64,000 nucleotides of DNA from Rhododendron vialii (GCF_030253575.1 NC_080560.1:34337501-34401500); one strand, 5' to 3'. Shown: positions 41,240-53,096, counted from the stretch's first letter. The notes: generated by a model not told the origin, from the letters alone. Numbers and translations are program-made.

Positions 41240-41728
41240 GACGGATGGCATTCGGTACATTCGGGGCGGATATTGGGGTTTCCGTCCCCGATCCCCGAAA
41301 CCGATATACCGATAACCGAACGGGGAGGGAAAAAGGAAACCATAACCAAACCATTCGGTTTTCAGGTAATCCCCGAACCGAATGGGTAACCGAACCAGAT
41401 AAAAAAAGAGAAAAAAAAAAAAAAAAAAACTCAACATTCAGTCATTTTCGAACATAGATCTCAGAGAACCAGAGACGAACACACAACAGAAGTCAAAGTT
41501 TCGGTAAAAATAAAAATCTTTTTGGTGGTTTTGAGAGAAGTCACCACCGTCCCCGGAACAAAACCCAAGTTCTAAGGATTGTTTAACAAATCTCCTAATT
41601 TGTAGTTCCTATTATTTTAACCTGGGATTAGTGATTTACCATTGGTGCGTTGAATTCAAGGCCTCGAGCTGTTTGCCTCGGCGACGGAGGGTGTCGGTGG
41701 GTTTGATGTTTACGATTTGGGGATATTT

Positions 41729-41779
<51 letters not shown>

Positions 41780-41933
41780 GTGGAGAGGGAGGGGGGGAGG
41801 GGGGGGGGGGGGAAGGTGGAGAGAGAGGATCCGGATAGGGGATCGAGTATGGAAGGTGGTCGGAGGTGGACGGCGGTGAAGCAAGTGGGGGGAGGACCTG
41901 GCGTTGGTGAAGAGAGGATACGGAGGTAATCAA

Positions 41934-41974
<41 letters not shown>

Positions 41975-42280
41975 GCCGCGCTCGGCGTCTGCTGTAACCT
42001 GATGTGGGGAAACGAGGAAAACCCTAACATAAAAGTGCATATATATATATATATATAGGGGTATTTTTGTAAATAGATAATTTCGGTTCAGTTCGGTAAC
42101 AGTTCGGTTCGGGTAACATTTCGGTTACCAGCTGAACCATAACCGAACCGAACCCGTTTCGGTTATCTCCCACCGTCCACCATATCCGCACCAACAGGAA
42201 ATATTTCGATTATGGTTCGGGAAAAAAAAACGGTTACGGTTCGGATACCCATTCGATTCGGTCGAGATTGTCATCCCTTT
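41240..42280. mobile_element. hAT-like non-autonomous element rich in CCGAACCG
   Basis: The left end GACGGATGGCATTCGG and the reverse complement of the right end (GGGATGACAATCTCGACCGAA) are similar and inverted. Both subterminal zones hold arrays of CCGAACCG/CGGTTCGG. The interior has (GA)n at 41731-41776 and 41937-41971, a G-run, and (TA)n at 42036-42057. Flanking octamers atattagt/ttactagt match only 6 of 8, so the boundary is approximate and the hAT assignment is by resemblance. Confidence 0.6.
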
Positions 42281-43777
42281 TTACTAGTCCGAAACTAATA
42301 AAAAAGAGAACCACGTATCCATAAAACCTGCTTTGGCTTTCCTTTTTCTTTCTTTCCTTTTTTTTGGTTTACAATTTTCATTTATGATTGCAAGTCCAAT
42401 AATTAAGAACTACATGAATTCTGTTGTTGTTGTTGATGATTGCAAATACATATCCATTAACTACTTTGAACCCTATGGAGACAACCACTCTTCCACTTGT
42501 TCACTGTTTTAACTTGAACTCTGTGGAGACAAACCACTCTTCCATTTGTTAATTAATTTACTTGATCTCTGGGGAGACAACAACCCTTTTGTCAAGCTAA
42601 AAGAACTCGCACGCAAAACAACATCTAAGTATCTAACGCAAAAGTCAAAACCCAAATATTACCTACACAACTGTTGTGTTGGTTGTGTGCGTAATTTTGA
42701 CCGTCTAGATGTATTTGAACGGTCTAAATTTTAAAAAAACTTTTCCAAAGAAAGTTATGGGGAAGAGTTTGAGTAAATGCGGGTCATTTATTATGACAAT
42801 GGACGGCTAGAAATTAATTGTGTGTTTTGTTTTACACAACCGTTATGTGTATCTCAACCGGACCAATTACCCAAAAAAATCCAATTAAGAAAACAGAACC
42901 AGAACAGAAAATTACCTTCGCTAACAGGAAATGCTACTCCCCTACCGAGTCACTTTCCGAAACATGATAAAACTACGTTCCAAATGGCAATAATATCTAA
43001 AACCTCTGGAAATCGCTAAATTGGTTCATGAGAAAGTATCCAAAAAATGGTAATCATGCTCCTAGAAACGTGTTTCGCACGGATAACGCGAAACTAAAGT
43101 TGATTCATTAGTGTTTATCAATTGATGCGTAGAAAGGTATACATTCTACTTGGAAGTTTATAAATGCAACTGCGAATTTACTGTATATAGCGTTTATTAA
43201 ATGAAACATTCAAATTTTATAATAATTTGCTACATATAACTTCAAAAATATCCATGATCTTCCCAAATTACCCTTCCCTGCCCCAAACCTAATTTTCTCC
43301 CAAAAAATTGAACCTCAACCACAACCCCCCCCCCCCCCCCCCCCCCGACCCTTCTCTCTCTCCCATTGTCAATTTCTTCATCTTCTTTTCCCTTATTCTT
43401 CTCTTCTTCAGACTACCACCGCCACGCCACCAGCATGAGTACCGTCCACCATCACGCCACCAACACAAGCAGCGTCCACCACCACCACCCTATTGAACAT
43501 GTTTCTTCTCATGTGTTAGTGCTAGAAGAGTTTGGAAATTAGTGAAGCAATTTAGGCTGTGCAATGGAAATGGAAGTTTGGAAGATGTAGCTATGGATGT
43601 TGTAGTTTCAGAGTTGAAATCACAGCAAAAGTTAACTCATCACTCCTTCATTTTTAACCTGGTTCTGGCCCGACATTGTCAGATTTTAAAACTTGAAATT
43701 ATGCCAAAATTTCAAACTCTAGAGTTTGAAAATTGACGACAATATCATAATTTTTTAGAAAATATCATATTCTGAAC
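42281..43777. other. Intergenic with poly-C and CT-rich tracts
   Basis: No gene recognised. A run of about 22 C residues lies at 43325-43346. Open frames here are compositionally biased. Confidence 0.5.
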
Positions 43778-43994
43778 CTGTCCCGACATTATCAAATTTT
43801 AGAGCTTGATGTATCTTTAATAATTTGGGACTGGATTTTTATGTACGATATATGATATATTTTTCGAATTCTACAATTTGATATTCACTATAAATTTTGG
43901 ATTCTAGAATATGATATTTTTTAAAAATTTCGGATTCTAGAGTTTGAAATTTTTGAATATAGTCAAGCTCTAGAATTTGATAATGTCGGGACAG
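43778..43994. mobile_element. 217-bp hairpin MITE-like element
   Basis: The left end CTGTCCCGACATTATCAAAT and the reverse complement of the right end CTGTCCCGACATTATCAAAT match over about 32 bp with one mismatch. A related partial copy ('cccgacattgtcagattttaaa') lies at about 43670. No target duplication was resolved. Confidence 0.65.
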
Positions 43995-44148
43995 AGAAAC
44001 AGAAATTGGAAGAGCTTTGCTTTTACTGCGGTTTTGGCTCCAAAGCTACAACATATGTGTCTACCTTTCCTTCTCAACTACCATATTGGTTGCAAATGAA
44101 TATAATCCCCGAAGACCAAGTTCAAAATGCATATTGCTTTCATTAAAG

Positions 44149-44838
44149 GTTAGCAGGAGAACTGGGCAAGTTGGATACCACACAAATCATCATAGACAGA
44201 ATAGGAAAAAAGACGGACAACTAATAGGCAGCAACAAGAAGTTAGCATTTCTTATTTTTCTAGACATGTAAGAGTGTTCGGACAAATAAGCCAAAGTGGC
44301 TTATTTTTTGTCCTTATTCAAATTTTTTTCGTATCACTTGGCTTATTGTCATTTTTTTTTGGGGATTATTGCATTCTCACGACAAGAGGAATCTAAAAAG
44401 TAAAAAATTTTGACCGAAATCCAATTTTTTTTGAATAAAGACGAAAAAAAAAATTTGAATTATCGTGAGGATGCAATAATCTCCAAAAAAAAAATGAGAT
44501 ATGAAGCTTTTTGACTCAGTTGCCAACAAATGACAAAATGCTATCTACTGTACCCAATATTTGCGGTAGCTCCTCTTCTCTAACTACCAGTTCCCAGTAA
44601 TTACTACTATTAGAAACAAGCAACTAAAGGATAGACTACCATAATGTTCTCTTTACACCACAATCATAATTAATCAGCAATCCACCTGCAGGACCTCCAC
44701 ATCAAACTTGACATGGAGTGGGATATTGCTTACAGTGGAATTTGAAAGGCAAACACAACACATGACGCCAGTCTCAAAGCAGATATGAGTGCACACCAAT
44801 TTCAAAGCACTTTCACGAGGAACAACTAAGCAAATTAT
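44149..44838. repeat. Segmental duplication, second copy
   Basis: Matches 40205-40765. It carries an extra block (about 44272-44495) with its own inverted repeat ('ggattattgcattctcacga' against 'tcgtgaggatgcaataatct'), absent from the intron copy, which suggests a later MITE-type insertion. Confidence 0.75.
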
Positions 44839-45534
44839 AAACCAAAGAAATTTACATATTTTTGTAGGTATTTGAAAAAAATTATGAAATTTCAACCGTA
44901 ATTAAATGCATAAGAACACTTCTCATTTTTAGCACGTTAAGTTATGATTAATAATATTTTCACTAAACTAAATGGATTAAAACTTATATTTTCATGAATT
45001 TTTAGGTAGGTCATTCTTCTCACATACATCAACTAAAATACCGTTTAGTGAAAACAACTTGATTATTATCGTTAGCCTGTAGCAAAAAAAAAAAATACAG
45101 CGGAAACGCACCCTAAATTACCATGCGATAAGAATACCGCGTGTCGTTAAATGATATGACGGTAGAAATACTCAAGATTAATTATTCAAGTTAACACACA
45201 ATTGTTCCATAAAAACTCAAACATCTGGATTTAATCTCAGAAAAATCAACGTAACAAAAGTTCTTTCATAGTTCGGCCCCCTCCGATTTCGATTTCTGAC
45301 TCTGCCATAGTTGCAGCTCAACACAATGAAATAAATCCGTACGTTATATATGTAATTGAAATTGCTAGAACGGAGAAAAGCAGTATTTTTAGTTTTAGTT
45401 TAGTTTTTTTTTTTTTTTTATAGCCTCGTTTGCCTTTGAAGCATTCTGTCTCGAACTGCCAAACCTCTCTTGTGTTGCCATCCTTGTCAATTGGACTATT
45501 ATACCCCCAAAGCCACCTCCTCCAATTTATGTTT

Positions 45535-45660
45535 GGGAAAATGACGGCTAAGGACGTTTTTGATAATTAATACCCGTCAAGGACATTTTCAGCATTAACA
45601 TCTCAGCATGTCCTTGGTGGGTATTAATTATCCAAACACGTCCTGGGCCGTCATTTTCCC
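45535..45660. mobile_element. 126-bp MULE-type MITE
   Basis: The ends GGGAAAATGACGGC... and ...GCCGTCATTTTCCC form an inverted repeat of about 50 bp per arm, so the element is almost all TIR. It is flanked by a perfect 9-bp duplication TTTATGTTT (45526-45534 and 45661-45669), the size expected for Mutator-like elements. Confidence 0.85.
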
Positions 45661-45681
45661 TTTATGTTTTCCTTTTGTGGG

Positions 45682-47060
45682 CAGGGCCGGCCCAACCCCA
45701 AGGCCCAAGAGGCCTGGGCCTTGGGCATCTTAAAAATGTCCAATTCCATTTTTGGGGCACTCCAATTTTTTTAGTGTTTGGGTTTGACTAGGACTCCTTT
45801 TAGCCCAATATCATTAAAAAAAATGCCCATCCAACATGCAAATAAAGGCCCAAAAACTCAAATGACCCAAAAACTCGATGGCATTTTTGTAAATCAAAAA
45901 ACTACTTGGTCCATTTAAAAAAAAAAAACCAAAGCCACACTCATCAACATTTAGTGAAAATTCAAAAAAATTGGGGATTTTGAAATTTGAGGGCCCATGC
46001 ACCAATTTTACTTCCAAAATCTTCATCCTCTTCCTTCCCTCTCCCCTCTTGTCTCTCTCTCTCTCTCTCCAAAATATTTCTCTCCCCATCGAATGGTCTG
46101 CTTCCCATCTTCATCACCACCACCGACACCCAATCCCGCCACCATCAAACGCCCACCCCCATTTCAACGAATATGTCATTTCCGCCGTTCTCCCGCCCTC
46201 CCACCGCCGCGGCCTATCTCTCGCCAATCCTTGCCCTCAGTGCACCCATTTTCTTACCAGTGCTTCTCTCTCTCTCTCTCTCTGGTGCTTTTCCAGGGAT
46301 TGTTGAGCAGAGTGACAAAAGTCGAGGTTGGGTCCTCATTCCTCAATATGTTTAGCTTTGGTGAAGATGGCAGCGATTGGGGTTCCTCTGTTTTGCATTT
46401 TTTTTTTATCATAACTTTTGTATTTCAGATCAGAGAAATCTACGTACATATATTGGTGTATTAGTTTGTGTATCCACAGATATTGTTCCCATAGTTTTTC
46501 TGATGTTACCGTAGTTTAATTGTTTCAGTTTTGGGGATTTGCGTTGTGTTGGAATTGGGGAAAATATCCTTCTTGTTTTTTTAGGATTAAATTTTTTTTA
46601 TGTTTGACTCAAATTGCATTGCCTCTAAAGAATCAAAGGAAAAAACAGAGCTTTGCAAACCCTGAACTTTTGTTCAAGACTTGAAGGATGATATGAATCT
46701 GTAGAAATTACTTGATACATTCAACAACTGGACTTAATTCATAAACACCAATGTCAACAAAGATTCTCATTTTTCTCTGGGACTTCTAATTTGCAAGGTA
46801 TGTTTAGCTATTTGCCAGCTATCCAAACAAAGCGTAAATCTGGTGTTGAACGAAAGCAAAATTGACATGGTTTCGTCAACGGATTCACAAAGAAAAAATA
46901 TGGCTGGGATCACCGTGGAAGAGAATGTTTGAGTTCTTCTCTGCCTCTTAGCTCAGGAACAGAGCATTCTCATTCAGAAGTCTTACAGTGGGATCCGAGT
47001 ATTAGGGGCACACTTTTTTTAATTTCGCCTTGGGCATTCAAAATCTTTGGGCCGGCCCTG
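45682..47060. mobile_element. Non-autonomous hAT element (CAGGGCCGGCCC ends)
   Basis: The 1,379-bp element starts CAGGGCCGGCCCAA, ends TTGGGCCGGCCCTG and is flanked by a perfect 8-bp duplication TTTGTGGG (45674-45681 and 47061-47068). CAGGG ends plus 8-bp duplications are classic hAT. It holds CT-rich low-complexity DNA and no intact transposase. It sits 12 bp right of the MULE-type MITE's right target repeat; which inserted first cannot be told. Confidence 0.9.
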
Positions 47061-47867
47061 TTTGTGGGTAAGCCCTGTATTGGCAGAAGAACCCTAGTTG
47101 TTGGAGAAGCTTTTCTTATGGACTTCTAATACTCCATAAGATAGTACAAAGAATCTAAAAAGCCAGGACCAAAAGCTTGTATAGAAACCGTTCGAACCGA
47201 ACCAAAGTAAACTGGATATATACCAGTACCAAGTTACAAGTAAATGGCAATTTACTAATGCTTCGGATATAGACATCCGGCCGGGCACAAAATCGAACAC
47301 AAATGTCTCCAGAACAGTTCTCTGTCTGTCGGTCTTATATTTTGTATTTGTGAAATTCACGTGCATCGAAAAACTCTGGGCACATCTGTATCCCTAGCAT
47401 TGCTCGAAACAATTCACTCTAGGGTGGTGACATAACATTATTAGTGACCCCGAATTCATACAATTACTGGATGCATGGAGTGGTGATGCCGCCACTACTA
47501 CAATAAACCATAAAGATCACAGTCATTGGCCGTGATTGTAAGTTTTTCATCACGCTCTTGCTACCGTTATGGATCTGGGTGTAATTGTAAGTCACTCTCT
47601 TTTATCATGGTTATAAAACCGTGATTGAAAAAGAGAAACAATCACGGCCAAAAGGCGTGATCGTTTCTCTTTTATCGGGGTTATTAACCGTGATTGTTTC
47701 TCTTGGGAGTGATCGTTTCTCTTTTCTGGTTGTGCTTGTATGTCACTTTTGATCACGGTCTATAACCGTGATTGAAAGTTCAAAATGATCGCACCATAAA
47801 CTGAGATGGAAAAACATTGCGCGTGATTTTTTTTATATATCTACTAGACCATCTTTTCTTTTCATTG

Positions 47868-47936
47868 CCAAGTTTCAAACCCACGCACTCTTAGTTATTT
47901 TCCAAGCCCTTACCACTAAGCTAGCCAAGAATTTCT
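47868..47936 (-). other. tRNA-like (SINE-type) A/B-box segment
   Basis: On the minus strand TAGCTTAGTGGTAAGGG resembles an A box and GTGGGTTTGAAACTTGG a B box at about the right spacing. There is no acceptor-stem pairing for a real tRNA, so a SINE remnant inside the CACTA element is the likelier reading. Confidence 0.35.
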
Positions 47937-48829
47937 GTTACATTAAAAAAATAAAAATATTTATGCTTACTTAATTCCTAAAGTGAGAAAATTTTTTCTT
48001 TCCTAAAAATTTGCTGAATTTTTTGAAATACAATTAACATGATATTAAAATATATAAAAATACATATATAAACATTGTTCAAAAATTTTTAAAAATATGA
48101 CAACAGATTTTTTGCCAATCAAAATTAGTTGTTGGTCACCAAAAAATTTTCTTGGGGCGAAAAATTTAATTTTAGCTAGTAAATTTAGTAGACAATAGTG
48201 TTTTTTTGTTGTAATGTGCGCTTTGTATTTTTATGAAAATTATCACAAACTGCAGATTGTAACATTATAGACAAACTTTAGATTTTTTTTTTATAAACTA
48301 ACCATTTCACATGGATTTTGTGTTTATATTGAATTTTAATTTCAATGGTGGCTTATCAATTGGATTTTAATCCTTTTCAGACAATACTAAGCCATAATAA
48401 TATAATTTCTTTTTTACCAAATGTGTCAAACGTATACTTGAAAGACATCCAAAATAACTAAATTTCACTATTACAATAAACCATAAAGATTACAGCTCGC
48501 CCACGTGAAAATCGGGCACTAGTGGAACAGTTCACCCATCGTCGAAGAAGCAACTGGGCACTGGTGGAACCCAGTTGTGGGATTTGCCTTCTCTCTCTTT
48601 CGAGATCGTTTTTGGGCGTGAAGATGAAGATGAAACGTAAATTTTTTTGGGATAAGTGTAATTAGGGCTTATCTTCTTACCTTTTGTAAAAAAAGAAAAA
48701 AAAATTTTCAAAGTTCTTAAATGACATCGTTTTTCTCACATAACTTTTCAAAGTCTGCCTAAATGAGTACCAGCCCTCCTACGTGAAAATTCAGGCTGCG
48801 CGCCTAAATGGGTAGGCTTTTTATCTCAC

Positions 48830-49150
48830 CGCAAGAGTGAGATCATTTATCTCACTTTTTTTCGCGATAAAGTTTTTTATCACGCTACAAGGGTGAGGTT
48901 TTTTCTCTTTTATCTCGCCACAAGAGCGAGATCTTTTATCTCATTCTTTTCCGCCCAAAAATCTTTTATCACACCAGAAGGGCAAGGTCTTTTCTCTTTT
49001 TTGTCACGCCACAAGGGCGAGATCTTTTATCTTTTATCTCGCCACAAGAGCGAGATCTTTTATCTCATTTTTTTCCGCCCTAAAATCTTTTATTACGCCG
49101 CAAGGGTGAGGTTGTTTTTCTTTTATCTCGCCGCAAGAGCGAAGTCTTTT
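48830..49150. repeat. Tandem repeats 'tttatctcgccacaagagcgagatc'
   Basis: Three to four imperfect units of about 95 bp lie inside the CACTA element. Each contains short inverted motifs (CTCGCC...GGCGAG type). Confidence 0.75.
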
Positions 49151-49317
49151 ATTTCGCGCTAAAACCCACTTTTTATCTTAGCATTGGACTTAAACTGAGA
49201 TAAAAAATTTTAAGCACCACCTTTTATCATGCTTTCACTAAAAACCATGATCTTTGTGAATCTTCTTAATCTGACGCACATCTATTATTGTAGTAGTGCG
49301 CGTCCTTGAAATTAAAA

Positions 49318-49668
49318 TTTTTGCACCCTCAGGTTGGCCCCATTTCCGGGCTATTCTCGAGCACGCGAAGATGATTGGAATCCTTCACGTTTTAGGCCGT
49401 GTCAAGAACAGTCATACAAAAAAATCATATCGTTCGATTATTGGTAGATAGGAGTATAATTTCGGGGTCCATTTATCTTGAAAAAAAATTCACTTTGACT
49501 CACTGAACCCGAACCCATTTATTCCATTTGTTTGAAAATAAATGGACCTTAAAATTATATATGTATATCGATACCCAATCAAAATAAGTTGACACCATCT
49601 AATAAAAAGTGAACGGCTCCGATCATCTTTGCGTGCTCGAGAAGAGCCCTGAAATAGTGCCAAGTGTG
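49318..49668. mobile_element. Fold-back element beside the CACTA element
   Basis: Arms of about 75 bp are inverted: 'tctcgagcacgcgaagatga' on the left pairs with 'tcatctttgcgtgctcgaga' on the right. The interior is AT-rich. It starts about 20 bp after the CACTA element. Superfamily unresolved. Confidence 0.55.
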
Positions 49669-49669
49669 C

Positions 49670-51371
49670 AGTCCCCCAAGAAACTTGAGGAAAGGCAGTC
49701 CAATATTAATCTCCCTTCTTAGTGATCCACTTCTCAACGCCAAACAGGACATACAATTGTCATAACTTTGTACATGCAATACTTAAAGCAGTTTGGTACC
49801 CTAGTCATGGAAAAAAATTAGACAGACCAGCAATTTTAGCACTTCAAATATTTACCAAGGAGAAAGCAAGTGGTTGGCTGCCTCAATGGTGAGGCCTTAT
49901 GCATTTGGGCAAGGTTCGATTTTTGTAAGCCCCATTCCCCTCCCCCAAGTCCCTTAGGATAGCATAGATTAGGTTTACCAAATGGCAAAAAAAAAATTGC
50001 CAAGGAAAACCTTATTTTACTAAATGGCCATGGCTATCTCTAGCAAGAACTATGTGAATGGGAAATGGAATAAGCTGTTATTTAGCATCTGAGTTTGAGA
50101 AGAAAAGAAGATGAAGATGAAGATGAACAAGATGTAGAAAAATTGATATAAAAATCAAACTTCTAAATTCATCTTTTCTGGACTATTTTTTTTTTCTCAG
50201 CGAAAGTCAGTATTGTTAGTTGTAGTTAGTGTCTTTTCGAATACTATTTTTAGTAACAATGAATCGCAGTATTATGGAGCACACAAAACACGAACTTCAT
50301 GAATACGTTATTGCCTTATTTGTGATTGAACAATAACCTAAATTTAATACCTAGGCTATAACCCTTCCATGACTAATGAGATATCTTGTAGCAAGCAAGA
50401 TCGAATCGATCATTTCGTAATCGATTGGTGATCTATGTTCTATATCCGCTTTTTTGTAAGAACATCAAACACGAGTTTATAATTTCTAGTCTACTCAGAA
50501 GGGGAAGGGGCACCCGCTAGGCAACTGATAAAGAGGCAACCCCGAAGGGAGTGTATACTCATATTAGACAATGAGGCACTACCCCCAACTTCACAATGAG
50601 TCAATTTTTTCCTTTCCCAAGTCAAAATGAATCCAAGCTACATTGTGAATAACAACTTCCAATCACATAGGAGCAAGACAACAGCTCTTTTTGGATCAGA
50701 AAGTTGTGAAGCAATTTACCTAATAGCTCTGTTTTAATTTGGTTTCCGTTTGTTCTCTTGTTACCTCTTCTTTTATCTTGTCCTTCCGGTCGATAAATTC
50801 ATGCACAAATTCATGATCCAAACACCATATCATTTGCAAAAGTCCTAATCTGATGGAGTTCATTCAATGCAAAGTGTTCTTTTCATGCATAGCATTACGA
50901 GTGTGTCCATTCAAGAAATTTTTCCAAAAACCACGAAGATAAACAACCCTAGCTCAAAATCTTAAGAAAAAAACATCATCAATATCTTCAAACAAATAAA
51001 GAAGGAAAGTCTTGAGATTCTGCAAACAGCAACTATACACCTTTTCTCTTTGCTTATAATTTATATATCACTCTTGTGCTCTCAAACGTATACAGATTCA
51101 ACGCAAAAAAGGCGAAAAAAAGGAATAACAAGAGAAAAAAAAGAAGGGGGAAGAATTGACACCACACTTACTTGAATGATCACCAATGTCTATTGTGGCC
51201 CCTAGCCCTCAGATTTTGAGCTCCCTCTGTTCATGCTATCATTTACCCAATTCTCAAACTTGACCATTTTCCCCACATTTTCTAGTCACTTGTCTCACAA
51301 CCATGTCAATATTCCATTCAAGGGCATGCCAATGGATAGGGCTAAGTAGAGTTATTGGGCTTGGGCCTTGC
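49670..51371. other. Intergenic, possible SINE remnant near 49875-49990
   Basis: TGGCTGCCTCAATGG and GGTTCGATTTT (49881-49915) look like A and B boxes of a tRNA-derived SINE. Otherwise no gene is seen. 51100-51370 is probably the 3' flank of the C2 gene. Confidence 0.4.
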
Positions 51372-52877
51372 TCAAACGAAGGACCGGCCCGCACTAGCCG
51401 ACGGGCTTTGAAACCGGCCGCTGAGGCTTCTCCTCCCGTCCGGAGGCTTCCCACAAATGCATTGGCACTCATACCCATATATGTTTCCAAAGCACGAAAA
51501 GAGGCCCATGCCTCCGTCGTCGCTATGCCTCCGCACGTGCTGACTAGTCGATCGGTAACTGCTGCTGCCAAACCCGCTCCGATCATAGAGAGGCGGCAAC
51601 TCCGTCCGCCAACGCTCAAGCTTCGACCGGAGCCCTTCCACGCTCTCGTCTAAGCTCCACCCGTCCAACACCGAGCTCTGGTTGTCGTCTATCGGGTGCC
51701 TCTCCCTTGCCGCCATCACCGCCGCCACTTCCGACGGCGACGGGCCCACCTCCGAATCGGACCAAAAAGAATGGGCCTTCGCGGGCACCGGGCCTCCGTA
51801 AATGTACTTTCCATTCACTATGGAGGACCCTTTTGGGCCCCCATACTCAAACCCATTGAATTTCGAAATGGGTTTTCCAATTACTGTTATGGTTGGGACC
51901 TCTTTACTTGGGATCTTTTCATCACCCTGCTTATTGCTGATTTTGGGCTCAACTGGTTTGGGTTTTTCAATGGGAATTGTTTTCTTTTCTTTGGGTGGAT
52001 CAGGATTTGGGTTTTCAGTTTTGGCATTTGCCTTGTTCGAGTCTCTGCTAATAATTGAACCAATAACTGAGCTAGCCTTTCCTTTCTTGCTTCTCTCTTT
52101 TGGTTTTTCCCTTAGTTCTGCACCACTAATTACAGAGCTTGCCTTGCCTTTCTTGCTCTTTCCCTTTGATGATGGGTTAATGGTGGAATCTGAAAGCAGT
52201 GAACTAGCCTTTCCCTTGATCGCGAGAATGGACCCATTCGCAGTCGAAATGTCGTCAAAGGTAACGCGCTCGCTCCGTTCGCTTTTAGATCGACGCAAAA
52301 TCGGCTTCACGTTTGTGATGCTACTGCCGATCTGGGCGGTGGTGCCCTGGTGACCGTGATTGTTCAGGTGATCGTCGTCCATCAAGTCCCGGTAGCCAAC
52401 GGCTGATGCGCTGAGCTGGGTGTACAGAGGCATGCTCCGCATCGAGCTATCAAGGACCGCCACGCCAATGTTCAGTATCCCCTGGGGACGACCTGATGGG
52501 CGGCGGACCTGAAGCGCGACAAAGCGCATCCCGAAATGATGGTGGTTGGCGAGATGGGGACGGGTTGGAGGGGGGACAAGATTCCCCACGAGAACGCGCA
52601 CCGTGCCCACCAGGGTGTCACGGAGCCAGTGTACGGCGTAGATCTCAATCATGACCGCGGACGTGTCCGTGCGGAGGAACTCCTCGTCGACCCGGAACAC
52701 GAACTTGTCGTTCCACGTGGGGCTGTGGCGGCCTTGGGAATCCACGCTCGTGGAGAGCTTGCGCTTGGGGTGCACCCATGCGGTCGCGTATGTCCGCATG
52801 TTTCGTGACACGGGCTCCAATTCTTGGGCTGATATGATGTTTATTTCTAAGAGCTGGAACGGCTTTAAATGAGCCAT
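51372..52877 (-). CDS. C2-domain protein with lysine-rich repeats
   Basis: An intact single exon of 501 codons. I chose the ATG at 52877 (MAHLKPFQLLEINIISAQEL) because the C2 fold begins there; the 69 codons upstream are His/Pro/Ser-rich leader. Residues 4-125 form a C2 domain of the plant SRC2-like/CaLB type (WNDKFVFRVDEEFL, MIEIYAVHWLRDTLVG). The loop that normally holds Asp ligands reads VSRNMRTYATAW, so calcium binding may be weak or absent. Residues 221-272 hold three copies of KGKASS followed by (V/L)(I/L). The C-terminus has a cluster LFSCFGNIYGYECQCICGKP (459-478). Such proteins usually act at membranes, but the partner is unknown. A TATATTTA motif near 53100 and a TTGACC W-box-like site near 53113 lie upstream. 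Confidence 0.88.
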   Translation of the reverse strand: MAHLKPFQLLEINIISAQELEPVSRNMRTYATAWVHPKRKLSTSVDSQGRHSPTWNDKFVFRVDEEFLRTDTSAVMIEIYAVHWLRDTLVGTVRVLVGNLVPPPTRPHLANHHHFGMRFVALQVRRPSGRPQGILNIGVAVLDSSMRSMPLYTQLSASAVGYRDLMDDDHLNNHGHQGTTAQIGSSITNVKPILRRSKSERSERVTFDDISTANGSILAIKGKASSLLSDSTINPSSKGKSKKGKASSVISGAELREKPKERSKKGKASSVIGSIISRDSNKANAKTENPNPDPPKEKKTIPIEKPKPVEPKISNKQGDEKIPSKEVPTITVIGKPISKFNGFEYGGPKGSSIVNGKYIYGGPVPAKAHSFWSDSEVGPSPSEVAAVMAARERHPIDDNQSSVLDGWSLDESVEGLRSKLERWRTELPPLYDRSGFGSSSYRSTSQHVRRHSDDGGMGLFSCFGNIYGYECQCICGKPPDGRRSLSGRFQSPSASAGRSFV

Positions 52878-53096
52878 TGGTAATGTTTGGTGGTGGTGGT
52901 GTCGACAACGGCAACAGCAACGGCCTAGCGGCGGGAGCAGTGGTGGTGATTGGGGAGTATTCCGCCCGCCGCCCGAAGATAGGACGACGAGGGAAGGGCT
53001 GGCATCAACGTGAGGAAGATGCAGAGAGAAATGGGGAGGAAGAGAGAGTCCTCTCCATAGGAAAACATTGACCAGCGAATACAAAGGAGGAGACAG

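Larger units (their letters stand above)
47493..49298. mobile_element. Non-autonomous CACTA (EnSpm) element
   Basis: The 14-bp terminal repeats CACTACTACAATAA and TTATTGTAGTAGTG are perfect, flanked by a 3-bp duplication CGC (47490-47492 and 49299-49301). Left subterminal DNA repeats 'ccgtgattg' and 'gatcacgg' motifs, as expected for transposase binding. 48830-49150 holds a tandem array. A second, imperfect 'attacaataaaccataaag' copy at about 48473 suggests internal rearrangement. No transposase remains. Confidence 0.9.

Noticed and set aside
45971-46464. Overlapping CT-rich frames of 111-155 codons
   Set aside because: Compositional artefacts of CT/CCA-rich DNA inside the hAT element.
47094-47366. 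90-codon minus-strand frame
   Set aside because: Aromatic-rich random translation with no motif or conserved context.
47868-47936. Functional tRNA gene
   Set aside because: A and B boxes are visible but there is no cloverleaf or acceptor stem; it lies inside a CACTA element.
52878-53084. 69-codon N-terminal extension of the C2 protein
   Set aside because: It is His/Pro/Ser-rich, overlaps the expected 5' leader, and the family starts at MAHLKPF.
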